Assembly (NCBI GenBank): GCA_021030905.1
Contig: JAGFMI010000008.1
Coordinates: 806,001-870,000, forward strand
Direction of reading: 5' to 3'
DNA length: 64,000 nucleotides
From: Pyrenula massariospora
Taxonomy: Eukaryota > Ascomycota > Eurotiomycetes > Pyrenulales > Pyrenulaceae
Shown piece after piece: positions 45,424 to 55,339 of this stretch. Position 1 is the stretch's first letter, and each line of letters starts with the position of its first letter. A program made the translations under genes and the position numbers. The notes beneath the pieces are model-generated. The model made no database searches. It saw nothing but the letters and a program-made list of their open reading frames with translations, and was not told the origin of the DNA.

Positions 45424-46641
45424 TCAATTAAATGTCTAACACTTTGTTAGCCTTCTTTGACCTTCGAATGGGCAGCCCGACAATTACGGAAACTCACCAC
45501 CTTGACTGCTTGGACTGTATTTGGCGTGTTAGTGTAGGTGATAATAAGTGTTTTCCCTGTTTCATCATAGTAGGGATGCGGTACTGCCGCATACGCAATA
45601 CCGCCTTCGGTGACAGGAGATGCTTGGTACAATTCGATCGGATCAGACCATGGCCCCTGGGGAAGAGATGATACCTTCGCCAGGATTTTGCTACTAGCGC
45701 TGGTATCTGTACCTGTTAGTAAGCCACATCGCCCAACATCGTCCTCTCATGCCTGCAGTCAACTTACCGAAGTATACAAAGACATATTTTCCCCAATATT
45801 TTGAGAAGAATACCTGTCCCTGGTTCACCTGCCCGAAAATGGCCTCCTTCATTCCATAATTAGTCAGCTTTTCCCCTTGCCAATACCCGCCATTCCAGTA
45901 TTCGTATTTCGACAAATCGAATGCGTTCTGTATTGGAACTCTCGAAATATAAACCAAATCATTTGCCTTGGCATGGCCATACGCATATACATAATTATCG
46001 TCTCTCATTGCGCACACGTCTCCGTACCATGGATCGAAGTCGGCGTTCCACCAATACTCACTGATGCGGTTTGCGACTGGAACTGGCGTTGTGGCGCTTT
46101 GTGGATACGTAAGGGATACATTTGCGACGCCTGCGCCAATGATATGGTTCATCCCATAGGGCCGATGATTCTTGAGGAAGTATATAATTCCGTTATCGCC
46201 GTCCAGGTCCACTACATTCGTGTTGCCCATTGCATCAATAGCCGCGTCCTCCCCCCATTCTTTCATAATGGGAACAAATTGTTGAGGATACCCATCTTCG
46301 TTCAGTCCGGTATCCCAAACAGTCAAGGGGTCCGTTGTCGCCAGCGCTGCCGAATCGCTCGTCATCCCACGCCATGTGGAACTGTTCATTGCATCGCTAA
46401 ATAAAGTGTCCCCGTATGTCAAAATAATTGAGTTTCCGATCTTGCCCTGGAAGCCGAGATCTCGCTGAACATACGTGGTTGCGCTGTGGACGGTCCCAAG
46501 GAATTGGGCGGAAGTGACGGAGAGTGGTAGCTTTCCTTGTGGTGTTGGTGGTGGCGTCAAGGTGATCGGACCGGCCTGTGTATGGAGAGGTACGGTAAGC
46601 AGAAGGTAAGAGTATGCGATAGCTATCCAGAAGAGTGCCAT
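45424..46641 (-). CDS. Secreted DUF4185-like protein
   Basis: The product is 366 aa from exons 46641-45768, 45712-45498 and 45435-45424. The in-frame ATG at 46641 is the only early one and begins a signal peptide (MALFWIAIAYSYLLLTVPLH). The mature part has features I associate with DUF4185 beta-propeller-like proteins: NSIILTYGDTLFSDAM, EYWWNADFDPWYGDVC, YWNGGYWQG and a late YYDETGKTLIITYTNTP block. The last exon is only 12 bases and gives the ending KVTFN, typical of the family; without that 62-base intron the frame would run into an unrelated tail. Secreted, of unknown function, possibly carbohydrate-related. Confidence 0.7.
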
Positions 46642-47208
46642 TTTGAAGAGAATGGTCAAGATGGCAAAAAATGACAACGCTTTGCAGGAGTGTGTTGCAA
46701 GATCGTTAAGTAGATCAGTGGTCGCAGGACCATGGATTGGCGTTGATACCAAATGATTGGCTCAGTGAGGATAAATGACAGCGTGGATATGAAAAGGTGC
46801 GCTCTTCAAGAAACCCGATCGTTCCCTATACAAGATTTTCTCCTCTGTCTTTACTCCGTGTCTTCTCTATGCAACATGAATTCCGAAGTTCTGAGCTCTA
46901 GTTTGCTCGGCTACCATAGTAATCGATAAAGCCACCCAATGATTCAAAGCCCAGCTCAGGAACCACGAAGACAGTCTCGGACTGCTTCGCTGGTTGTGTA
47001 TTTCTTGAGGATTCACAGAATCACTTCAATAAACAAAAAATAGAGCGCGAGAGACAAAAGTCGTGGGAGATAAACGACAACAGCCTCCAGACCAGCACCC
47101 AGATAACCAAAATAAATGAAAGTAACCTCCGCCGGACATCGATATGTACCGCACAAAACAGGCAAGTCGCAATTCTCATCACACAACAGAGAACAAGAAT
47201 AAACTCAC
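46642..47208. other. Intergenic, promoter of the DUF4185-like gene
   Basis: Contains the upstream region of the secreted protein gene and perhaps the later exons of the small minus-strand ORF at 47209. No confident feature is seen. Confidence 0.4.
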
Positions 47209-47418
47209 CCGGAATAAATATAGCGGCTTGTCCTTCCCCTTCCCCTGACCCCCACCAAACCGTCCACCAGTCAATCCAAGAACCGTCTGCACCTTTTCCC
47301 TCCAGTGCACGAATCCCTTCCACGGCACCGACGGTCTCTTCCGGGGTCCCTCGCGCTGCTGCCACTGTTCTTTCACGTGCGTCGAGACTGTCGAATCCGA
47401 CCTCGGTTTCTCGTCCAT
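47209..47418 (-). CDS. Putative first exon of a small conserved-looking protein
   Basis: ATG 47418 opens a 70-codon exon ending exactly before a strong GTGAGT donor. The product is hydrophilic, with a well-formed central segment (KRPSVPWKGFVHWREKVQTV) followed by GLTGGRFGGGQGKGKDKPL. A read-through frame adds only ten hydrophobic residues before a stop. The segment reads like real protein, and the donor position supports an intron, but I could not identify the next exon with certainty. Family not recognised. The upstream plus-strand side contains CACGTG. Confidence 0.4.
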
Positions 47419-49144
47419 CACCCCGATCTGATTGGACGGGACGAGGCAGGGATGCTGTGGCTAAGGGAAACAGTTCAAGAACGCGTGGGATTTTCCGTGA
47501 ATCGCAATATCGATCTTTATCTCGCGTGCGTCGCGCCGTTGTTTCGAAACTTGTGCCCAGTGATGTTCGTGATAAGGTGTGGCGGATTTTGTTTATCGCT
47601 GATCCAACGTACCAGTAACGGTGGAGTTGAAGGTCACGTGAGCAGCAGCGTTATCGTCTTCGTCTCCGATACCACGTGTAGGGTGATTCTGAGACCGTGG
47701 AAAAAACCCTGAGCACCAACTCACGAGAGAAGAGAAAGGAATGAAGTTGATTTAGAGCAAGCCGCGCTCTGCGGCGGTGAGGTTGGGAGATTTTCGTGAC
47801 AAGCAGGGGCATGCATCCCCTATCCCATCCTGTGCCTCTGCAGGATGTCTGCATGCAAGCCGCAATGCTTGGCACGCATTGTTTTTTTCGTCCTCGGAGG
47901 CGCGCATCAATAGTCTGGGCCATATACAATAATATAATCTTTACATGTCAGCCAAGGTACCGAAGATAGAACCGTCTTGAATTGTCGGCTCAAAAAATCT
48001 TCTGTTGTGTACATGTAAGATAGGATCTTCATCGCCTCACTACCACGCTCCTCGCCTCCCCTGTATCTCGCGATGTGACGAAAAGGTACCACTGTGATCA
48101 CACATCCTCGTCGCTGTTTTCCTCTGCCACCCAAACTCCCTACCGAACGGGAAGCTGGTGGTTCTGGCGCACAGTCTTGGTACACTTAAACTCGTACTAT
48201 CAGGATTTCAAAGAGGAAAGTACTCTCGACTAAAACTTTCAGAGAGGAAATTGCTCTTGTCTATTACTTCCACAATATCAGGCCGTTGAACTCTGTCGTA
48301 CTCTTTTGTTTACACTGAAGAGCTACACATCCTCGGGTGAAATTCTGTTGACACGTGTATATCTGTACCTTACTATGCCTCACAATACAAGGTCTCCGGG
48401 TAGGCATGCCCTCTTCCTCCATCTCAACACCGTTCTGCTACGTGTCATAAAACCGAAGCCCGCATCCCTTGGGAAATGGCCCATCCCGCAATCCTACCCT
48501 CCACTCCCCGCCATTAACCTCACACTCTCCCCACTGTCCACCGCCGTCAGCCATCCCCATCCCTCCCCTCCCCTCCCAAAACACTCCGCGCATTCGCAAC
48601 GAAGACCTCACTCCCTCGTACACCGCTATCCCATCAGCTCTACATCCGCATTCCATTCCTGAACCGCACATCAGCGACGTCAACCTACGCGTAGTTAAAT
48701 GGCATCCTCCGCCCCGCTCCGTAACAGATCCCCAGTACACTCCAGTCCATCCATTCATCTCCAATCCCCGCTCTGAACGGAACAGAAGATAGCCTCACCG
48801 TCATTCACACCTACGCGCTCACCTGCGCAAGTCCTTCATTCGTTCCTGTCTGTACGTAGATATTAGACCGCAGCCACCGAATGAAGTTTAGCAATTTCCA
48901 CAGATTGACAAGTGAATCTCATTCTCCTGGATACGACATGACAGACGTCTTCCCGCGCGCAATGCTATGCGGTGCTCGAAACTAATAAACAGGCAAACGC
49001 CGACCCGTAAAAATGTCATCCGCTCCGAACCCAAACCCAGACACCGCGTGTGCAAAGTACTGCAGTCTCGAGACGCCCATTTAGCACCCCGTAGTATGAT
49101 AAACGAACCGAGTGACCCTCGTCCACGAAACAAGCAAGCGAGCA
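47419..49144. other. Intergenic, no supported gene
   Basis: A strongly C-rich plus-strand block at 48480-48790 (CCTCCCCTCC runs) creates long mirror ORFs on both strands without biological signal. The 3' flank of the LRR scaffold gene occupies the right part. A near-duplicate pair, TTTCAAAGAGGAAA and TTTCAGAGAGGAAA, lies at about 48206-48250. Confidence 0.45.
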
Positions 49145-52100
49145 TCAAAGCCCATTCTCAACCTCCTCAAAATCAACATCAACGCCCTCCTCCCCCACCG
49201 CTTCAACACCCCGCCGCCAACCCTCGACCCTCCCCATAGCACATTCCTCCCTCTCCCTCAACACACCCAACGCCTTCAACCGTCCCCAAACCCCATCCAA
49301 CCCCACCACCCCCTCCCCCTCCCCCTCCCCCACCCCGGGCCGCCACTCCCGTCCATCCACCCACCCCAGCCCCCGACAATTCTCCTTCAACAACAACTCC
49401 CACACCCTCCTCCTCATCCGCGTCCCCTCATCCAGCCTCCCCACCCACTTCTCATCCGCCCCCACATCCATGTCCGGCAGCGTATACGGATCCCTTAACT
49501 CCTTCTTCTCCCCTCTCTCCCCCCCAACCGCCGCATCTCCCCTCCTCACAACCACAACCCCTTTTTCCCTCCCCTTCCCCTCCCCCCAACCCGTCCCAAT
49601 CGGCGCATAAAACCCCGCCGTAACCCCACACCCCCTAAAATCCACCTTCCCCAGCCTGCCGCCGCCCAACGCCCCCAGCGCAACCGCCCCCCTCCTCAAT
49701 CTTCCCACGCGATTCCCCGCCATAAGCAGCCTCCCCAACCTTCCCGCCCCCTTAAGCTTCGCTATATCCCGCTCAGTCAGCGCATTGAAATTCACATTCA
49801 AAACTCGCACGTTGGGAATGCGGTGCCCGAAGCGCTCCGGCAGCGCGCTGAGGCCGCACGACGCGAGCTCGAGGTACTGCAGGTTCGACCAGCCGGGCGC
49901 GGGCGGGGCGGGGAGACCGCAACCGGACGACGGGGGGGGTTGGTTGCCGGAGAGGTAGAGTTTGCGGAGGTTGTGGGGGGTGCGGAAGATGGTGCACAAG
50001 AGGTCGGGGGAGTGGGATTGTTCGCGTAACGACAAGGTTTGGAGGGCGCGGGATTGGGAAAGGCCCGGGAGGGAGGTGATGAGGTTGTTGTCTAGGTAGA
50101 GGAGGGAGAGGGATGGGAGGGGGGGGAGGGGGAGGGTGGTGAGGGCGTTGTGGGAGAGTTTGAGGGTTTGGAGGTTCTTGAGGGGGGCGGGAGGGGAGAA
50201 GGTGGTGAGGTTGTTGGCTTCGAGGTCGAGGTGGGTGAGGGAGGGGAGGTGGTGGAGGTTCTGGATTGATGTGAGGGTGTTGTTGCTGAGGTCGAGGTGG
50301 GTGAGGCGGTGCAGCTCGCTGCCCTCAAAGTCTACGGAATAGAGTTTATTGCCGCGGAGTTGCAGACTAAGCAGGCCATCCAAGTCGAGGATCCCGTCGA
50401 TGTCGCGGATTTGGTTCCCATTCGCACGCAATTCGCGGAGGTGGATGAGACTGCTGAATCCTTCAAGGCTCTCCAACTCGTTGCCGGATATGTCGAGGTA
50501 CTGAAGATTGTGAAGTGTACCCCAGGAAGTGAGGTTTGTGAGGTAGTTTCGTTGAATTGTCAATGTTCGTACAGAGCGAGGCACCCCACTTAGCTGGGCG
50601 ATCTTGTTGTTGGATGCATCGAGCTGTTCCAGGTTTGTGCAATATTCTTGGAGCCTGTGAAGCGTTGTTAAGCTCTTGCCTGTCAGTTGGAGACGGCGGA
50701 GGTGGTCCCAGTATGGCTCATATGGCTCCATGTCGGTGATGGCTTTCATTAGATCATCTACAGCCAAGGCAAGCTGGCCATGAGCTTGTTGTAATGATGT
50801 CGGATGTGCTCGCTGCGCAACGTAGCTTAGCTCAAGATGCACTGGGTCGTCAACCTGGTGGAACGTGAATTCAGACAAAGGTGTGAGACAGATCAAGCTC
50901 GAGTCTTTTCCAGCAGTAGGAGGTGCAATCATGCTGTTCATTTGGCGTTGAGGAGCCGGCGTCACAGCGCCAACAGAGTCGCTGATATGAATGAGACTCA
51001 TTTCGTTATTTAATGCGTCCTCATCCTGCTCGTCGATCCTGGATACAGGTCGTGCAACAAAATCCATCATGGCGGACTTCCGTCTAGGTGCTAAAGGGGC
51101 AGATACTTTCCTGACCGACTGCGAGCGAGCTGCTGTAGCCAGCTCATCTCTTGACTGCTGTCCAGACGAGTCGTTTAGGAATGCAACATCCTCTAAAGAT
51201 ACTCGGTCATCTGTCTGCGTAGTAGACGTCGAAGCAGAGCGATCGTGCTGGTACACTACACCAGAGACCAAAGGAGATGAGAACTGAATCGTTACAACAC
51301 GTGGTTGTTTGCTCCCACTGTCAGGACTGCCCGGAACTCGGGAGACGCGGCCTTCATTGATCCGGATTTCGTGCTCGGCCTCTTCTGATTGCTGACTTTT
51401 ACGCACATGATCGTTGACCTTAGCTCTATTGTTCTTTGCTTCCCGTTCCTCCACGGCCAAGGACGTTGCACGGGTATCTATGACAGGAGCTGTCGAATCT
51501 TCGTGCGTGAATTTGGAAGGGGCCGGACTTGTGTCCGATGACAGGACATGTTCATCTTCTCGTTTGTGCGTTCGAGGCTGTAACGGCGGCCTTGGCTTGC
51601 TTTCTGCGTCTCGGTCTGGAGACAAGCCATCAACGTATTTGAGAGGCGAAGTGCGAGAAGGTGACGGAAACAGTCGAGCCCTCTCCTGAGCCTCATCAAC
51701 ACTTAGATCTGGGATGTCTCCAAAAGGATCATCTTCAATCCTCGATGCACGAGCCTCTCCATCAGCTGATTCATGAGAGCCGGCCTTGCTTCTCACCCAG
51801 GATTTAGTAGCCTGATCAAAAGTCATATGTCCAAGCTGCTCAGGTATAGCAAGCTTGCCTGGACGTATGACACCTTTCTGGCCAGAACTTTTGGATGAAT
51901 TAGTCGGAAAAGATTGACCCGTAAGGACACCGGATGAGCTTTGAGTTTGAAGCGTATTGCGCCGAGGAGAGGCTTCTGCATCGGCTGTGGAGCCAGAATG
52001 TTTTCGTTTTCTTTCTTGCTCCAAACTGTCTCTAATTCGGATATTGGCTGGGCTCGAGCTTACTTCAGATCCTTGGTCATTTGATGGCGGAGGAGATTTT

Positions 52101-54886
52101 GGCCGCGGATCCCGGATTTTCAGTGATGTGATCGAAGATTGTAATCCAGCAATTTGATCATCTTCATCCGCATATTTGCGGAGATGCGAAATGACTCGCG
52201 GATCCTGATTAATCTGCCCCTGCACCTTAGGACCACCTCCTTCACGGCTCGGCGGCCTTGAAAAGTTTTCTCTTGTCGACTCCGCGTAGTCTTCAGACTT
52301 AAGCTCGCTCTCTTCACTTTCGTTTTCAGGCTCTGGCAGAATTTCCAAGGCAGCTTTTTGCTTCCCCTTCTCCCGTATCAAGGCCATGATTTTCGTGGCC
52401 TCATTAAGAAAATCTTGGGTCGTTACAGACTTCTTGCGCGTTTCATTTGCCATTGTGGAGATATCTGCGCCTGCGGAGGCCAGCTCTTGTGTAACAACGG
52501 AGACCATCTGCTCATCTGCAGCGGACAGCCCGGGGCCATCTTGGCCTTCATCATGCGTAAGTTGGTCCCTAGCATTTCTTACTAAGTTTATTTTTCCTGA
52601 AGATAGCCGCTGGGCTGTCTTCGGCCGAAGTATCTGTCTTGCAGCTAGGGTTTGAGGATCTGCCATCGATTCAGCATTGTCGTATCTGGCATCCTTTCTC
52701 TTCTTGCCAGCAAGCTGCACACGGTCTGAAGGCTGGTCCTGAGGAGTGGCTATGTCTTGGAAGCGTAAAGCTGGATCGGCGTCCTCCCCTAAGAGAGTTC
52801 TCCTTCTCTTGGGCGTCCGGTCTTTACCTGGAGATTTAAGCGTTCGTTTGTACTCATGAACTTTGATTTCCGTCCGCGTCTCTTCTCTTAAATCTGTCTT
52901 GCGAACCTCCAGCTGGGTAGCCATTACCTCTTGTCTTGAGCCAGACTGATTCTTTCTTGTCTTGGGTAAGCTTGTGGATTTAAATCGCATGATATCTCCA
53001 TCAAAAATGCCCTCGGGGGTGACATCGGGTGAGTAATCGAAGATTTGGTCCTCCACTTGAACTCGCTTGGCTGAGACAGATGAACTTCTTGAAACGGTTT
53101 GTGTGAAAGGGTGATTGTCGAGATCACCATTGCCGAATTGGCTGAGGCGCCTAGAGTGTGACGGAGTTGGAGTGTGAGGTCGGGATGGAAATTCTTGTAC
53201 TGATCGATTTGCTTTGGGTGCTATTGTGGTAGCATCTCTGGATTCTAAAGTTTGCTTGGGGGATTTTTTGTCAATTGGCTCATCGGAATCGTCCTCAAAT
53301 TGGCCAATGCGAGTCAATAATCTTTTATTTGTGAAGGTGTCATAGTTTCCAAAGAGCTTGAGCGGACTTCCAGGGGACTTGGTAGGACTTGGTGTTGAAT
53401 CTAATAGTTGGCTCCTCTGACTGCTTGGTGTTTCGAGCCCCTCTCCATTGTTTGAAATCTGAGAATCCTCCAGCGTTGTTTGGCCCTTCACATATGGAGG
53501 CGGAGAGCTCCTGAATTGTAAGCTTGACAGCTCAGATACCTGATCTTTTCGTGGCGGCATGGACGAAGAGCTCAACTTTCTTCGAAGAAAGGAAGTATCT
53601 TTTGAATATCCTCCTCTCTTTACACTGACGAACCCACCTCTGGCCACAAAGTCCTGAGTTCCCATAGATAAATCATCAGGCAAAGAGTTGCTTGTTAGAT
53701 CAGCAAGGAAGTCACTTTCGTTGTTAGGATGACCCATGATTGAATTTTCTCTTTCATGAAGAGCTGAGTCGCTCAGCGGCGAACAAGGTCTTTTTGCTTG
53801 CGAATACAAGCTCCCAGAAACAGTGCGTGGCGAATGATGAAATTCGCCGCTATCGAAGCGTCTCTTGTATTGTTTCTGCAATGTGTTGGTTTTGGATAGA
53901 GTAATTGGGCTGATTTCTTCGTTCCTTATCTCCTCCACGCCTGATATGGTCCTTAATCGAGGATCATTTTTGAGATTATCGGAAACAAGGCCCAGGCCAC
54001 TTAGTGAACGCGGTGAGCGCTTAGGTGATGCTTTGCTTCGGATAACGCTTGTATCTTCCTCAGAATGCTTCAAAGACCCTTCAGGCTCGAGAATCGCCTC
54101 ATTTATAGAACCTCCTAATAAATTGAGACTATGCTCTTCTTCACTCTCCTCTCGGACTGTTTCCATTTCCGGCCCTCTTGTTCGCGATGCACGCATGCTT
54201 TGTTGCGATTGCCTGAAGTCGATATTTGACCCTGACGAGCTCAACGGCAAGGACCAGGGCTTGGAGCTATCTGTTGATCCATGTGCGCCATGCTCTGCCG
54301 GAGCAGAGGACGCCTTTGGCTGCTGAAAGATACCCTCCAATTTGGAAGGCGCAAACAAATCTGCTGCAGCATCCCCCGCATTGTCACCACTCAAAAGCCT
54401 CCTCTTCCACTCGGGCGTTGTGCCTTGGTCTTTTCGTGGTGATGTATTGTGAAGAGTTCGGTGCTGGACGGACTGTAGAGAATTCGAGAATGATGCGCCA
54501 GACGCTCGTCTCGGCAAGGACGATGCAGTATAGCGATTCGCTTTTCTACCTTCATCTCCGTTCTCTTTTGCGATAGATGACTTGCGCTTAGGACTTTCAG
54601 ATGCCTGGTTGGCAATGTTCAGCTGGGAAGATGAATGCTCGCTTAGGACCGGGGATCGTTTAGAACGTGCGAGTCCCTTTTGCGATCGAGGTCTAAGGTA
54701 GTTCGTCTTCGTGCTCCCTTCTTTAGATGTTTGAGAAGCTCGAGGTATGCGGCTCCTCGTAGAACTGCTGTTGATGCTGGAACGGGGGGGAGGGTCTGGT
54801 TCGCCACGAGGTAGAGAGACGGAAGACGAGAAGCGCTCAGACTTCCAATCTTCGTCGAGGTTCTCGAGCCATGGTTCTTTGGCCAT
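49145..54886 (-). CDS. cdc11: Cdc11/Nud1-like LRR scaffold of the septation initiation network
   Basis: A single-exon 1913-aa protein. ATG 54886 (MAKEPWLENLDEDW) is the first in the frame, which is open to TTG 54976. The first about 1390 residues are disordered and Ser/Pro/Lys-rich, with many SP/TP sites (DSTPSPTKSPGSP) expected of a kinase-regulated scaffold. About 1395-1750 are leucine-rich repeats of the SDS22-like type (LQYLDISGNELESLEG; LRELRANGNQIRDI; LTHLDLSNNTLTSI). This disordered-N-terminus, LRR-C-terminus plan at this length matches Cdc11/Nud1, which anchors septation/mitotic-exit proteins at the spindle pole body. In the LRR region the coding strand is C-rich; after about 49870 it flips to G-rich and the tail becomes Gly/Arg/Val-rich. 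Confidence 0.82.
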   Translation of the reverse strand: MAKEPWLENLDEDWKSERFSSSVSLPRGEPDPPPRSSINSSSTRSRIPRASQTSKEGSTKTNYLRPRSQKGLARSKRSPVLSEHSSSQLNIANQASESPKRKSSIAKENGDEGRKANRYTASSLPRRASGASFSNSLQSVQHRTLHNTSPRKDQGTTPEWKRRLLSGDNAGDAAADLFAPSKLEGIFQQPKASSAPAEHGAHGSTDSSKPWSLPLSSSGSNIDFRQSQQSMRASRTRGPEMETVREESEEEHSLNLLGGSINEAILEPEGSLKHSEEDTSVIRSKASPKRSPRSLSGLGLVSDNLKNDPRLRTISGVEEIRNEEISPITLSKTNTLQKQYKRRFDSGEFHHSPRTVSGSLYSQAKRPCSPLSDSALHERENSIMGHPNNESDFLADLTSNSLPDDLSMGTQDFVARGGFVSVKRGGYSKDTSFLRRKLSSSSMPPRKDQVSELSSLQFRSSPPPYVKGQTTLEDSQISNNGEGLETPSSQRSQLLDSTPSPTKSPGSPLKLFGNYDTFTNKRLLTRIGQFEDDSDEPIDKKSPKQTLESRDATTIAPKANRSVQEFPSRPHTPTPSHSRRLSQFGNGDLDNHPFTQTVSRSSSVSAKRVQVEDQIFDYSPDVTPEGIFDGDIMRFKSTSLPKTRKNQSGSRQEVMATQLEVRKTDLREETRTEIKVHEYKRTLKSPGKDRTPKRRRTLLGEDADPALRFQDIATPQDQPSDRVQLAGKKRKDARYDNAESMADPQTLAARQILRPKTAQRLSSGKINLVRNARDQLTHDEGQDGPGLSAADEQMVSVVTQELASAGADISTMANETRKKSVTTQDFLNEATKIMALIREKGKQKAALEILPEPENESEESELKSEDYAESTRENFSRPPSREGGGPKVQGQINQDPRVISHLRKYADEDDQIAGLQSSITSLKIRDPRPKSPPPSNDQGSEVSSSPANIRIRDSLEQERKRKHSGSTADAEASPRRNTLQTQSSSGVLTGQSFPTNSSKSSGQKGVIRPGKLAIPEQLGHMTFDQATKSWVRSKAGSHESADGEARASRIEDDPFGDIPDLSVDEAQERARLFPSPSRTSPLKYVDGLSPDRDAESKPRPPLQPRTHKREDEHVLSSDTSPAPSKFTHEDSTAPVIDTRATSLAVEEREAKNNRAKVNDHVRKSQQSEEAEHEIRINEGRVSRVPGSPDSGSKQPRVVTIQFSSPLVSGVVYQHDRSASTSTTQTDDRVSLEDVAFLNDSSGQQSRDELATAARSQSVRKVSAPLAPRRKSAMMDFVARPVSRIDEQDEDALNNEMSLIHISDSVGAVTPAPQRQMNSMIAPPTAGKDSSLICLTPLSEFTFHQVDDPVHLELSYVAQRAHPTSLQQAHGQLALAVDDLMKAITDMEPYEPYWDHLRRLQLTGKSLTTLHRLQEYCTNLEQLDASNNKIAQLSGVPRSVRTLTIQRNYLTNLTSWGTLHNLQYLDISGNELESLEGFSSLIHLRELRANGNQIRDIDGILDLDGLLSLQLRGNKLYSVDFEGSELHRLTHLDLSNNTLTSIQNLHHLPSLTHLDLEANNLTTFSPPAPLKNLQTLKLSHNALTTLPLPPLPSLSLLYLDNNLITSLPGLSQSRALQTLSLREQSHSPDLLCTIFRTPHNLRKLYLSGNQPPPSSGCGLPAPPAPGWSNLQYLELASCGLSALPERFGHRIPNVRVLNVNFNALTERDIAKLKGAGRLGRLLMAGNRVGRLRRGAVALGALGGGRLGKVDFRGCGVTAGFYAPIGTGWGEGKGREKGVVVVRRGDAAVGGERGEKKELRDPYTLPDMDVGADEKWVGRLDEGTRMRRRVWELLLKENCRGLGWVDGREWRPGVGEGEGEGVVGLDGVWGRLKALGVLREREECAMGRVEGWRRGVEAVGEEGVDVDFEEVENGL

Positions 54887-55339
54887 TGTAGGCAAGAGAA
54901 GCTGGGGTGGGTGAAGGCTGGAGGGATTCGATTGCTTCCGCTGGAGAGGTGCAAGGCTCGGGAAGTCTTCTAACAATGAAAGCGTCCATAAATATACAGC
55001 GTACGGATCTTAATATTTCATAGCGTATCGAATTCGAGGGAAGGTCGTCTTCTGATCCAATTTCACGGGCTTGGTGTTGGTTTCTCGTGTCGGAGAATTC
55101 GCGACCCCCGCAATTCGGAAAGTGCTCTCCAATGGATCGTTGTTTACGTTTGTCTGTTTAGGGTAATTCTCGCGTCATCGTTTCTCCGGATCCGGCAGAG
55201 CAATCGCAGAAGACAACCCTCCATCATGTTTGAAAGCAACCTTTCCAGCTACCAAAAGATAATTCGCAATTTGATTTCAGTAATGCTAGAGATGAAAAAA
55301 TGAACGCTTCGCTGGGTATCATTTCTATCGGTAGACGTT
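54887..55339. other. Intergenic between vps11 and cdc11-like gene
   Basis: About 450 bases containing the 3' flank of vps11 and the promoter of the LRR scaffold gene, both minus strand. No further feature is seen. Confidence 0.45.

Noticed and set aside
48306-48792. Overlapping plus and minus ORFs of 107-118 codons
   Set aside because: They arise from a C-rich tract with few possible stops; repetitive Pro/Ser or Gly content and no family signal.
49112-49498. Plus-strand Pro/His-rich frame at the end of the LRR scaffold gene
   Set aside because: Antisense shadow of the G-rich coding end of that gene.
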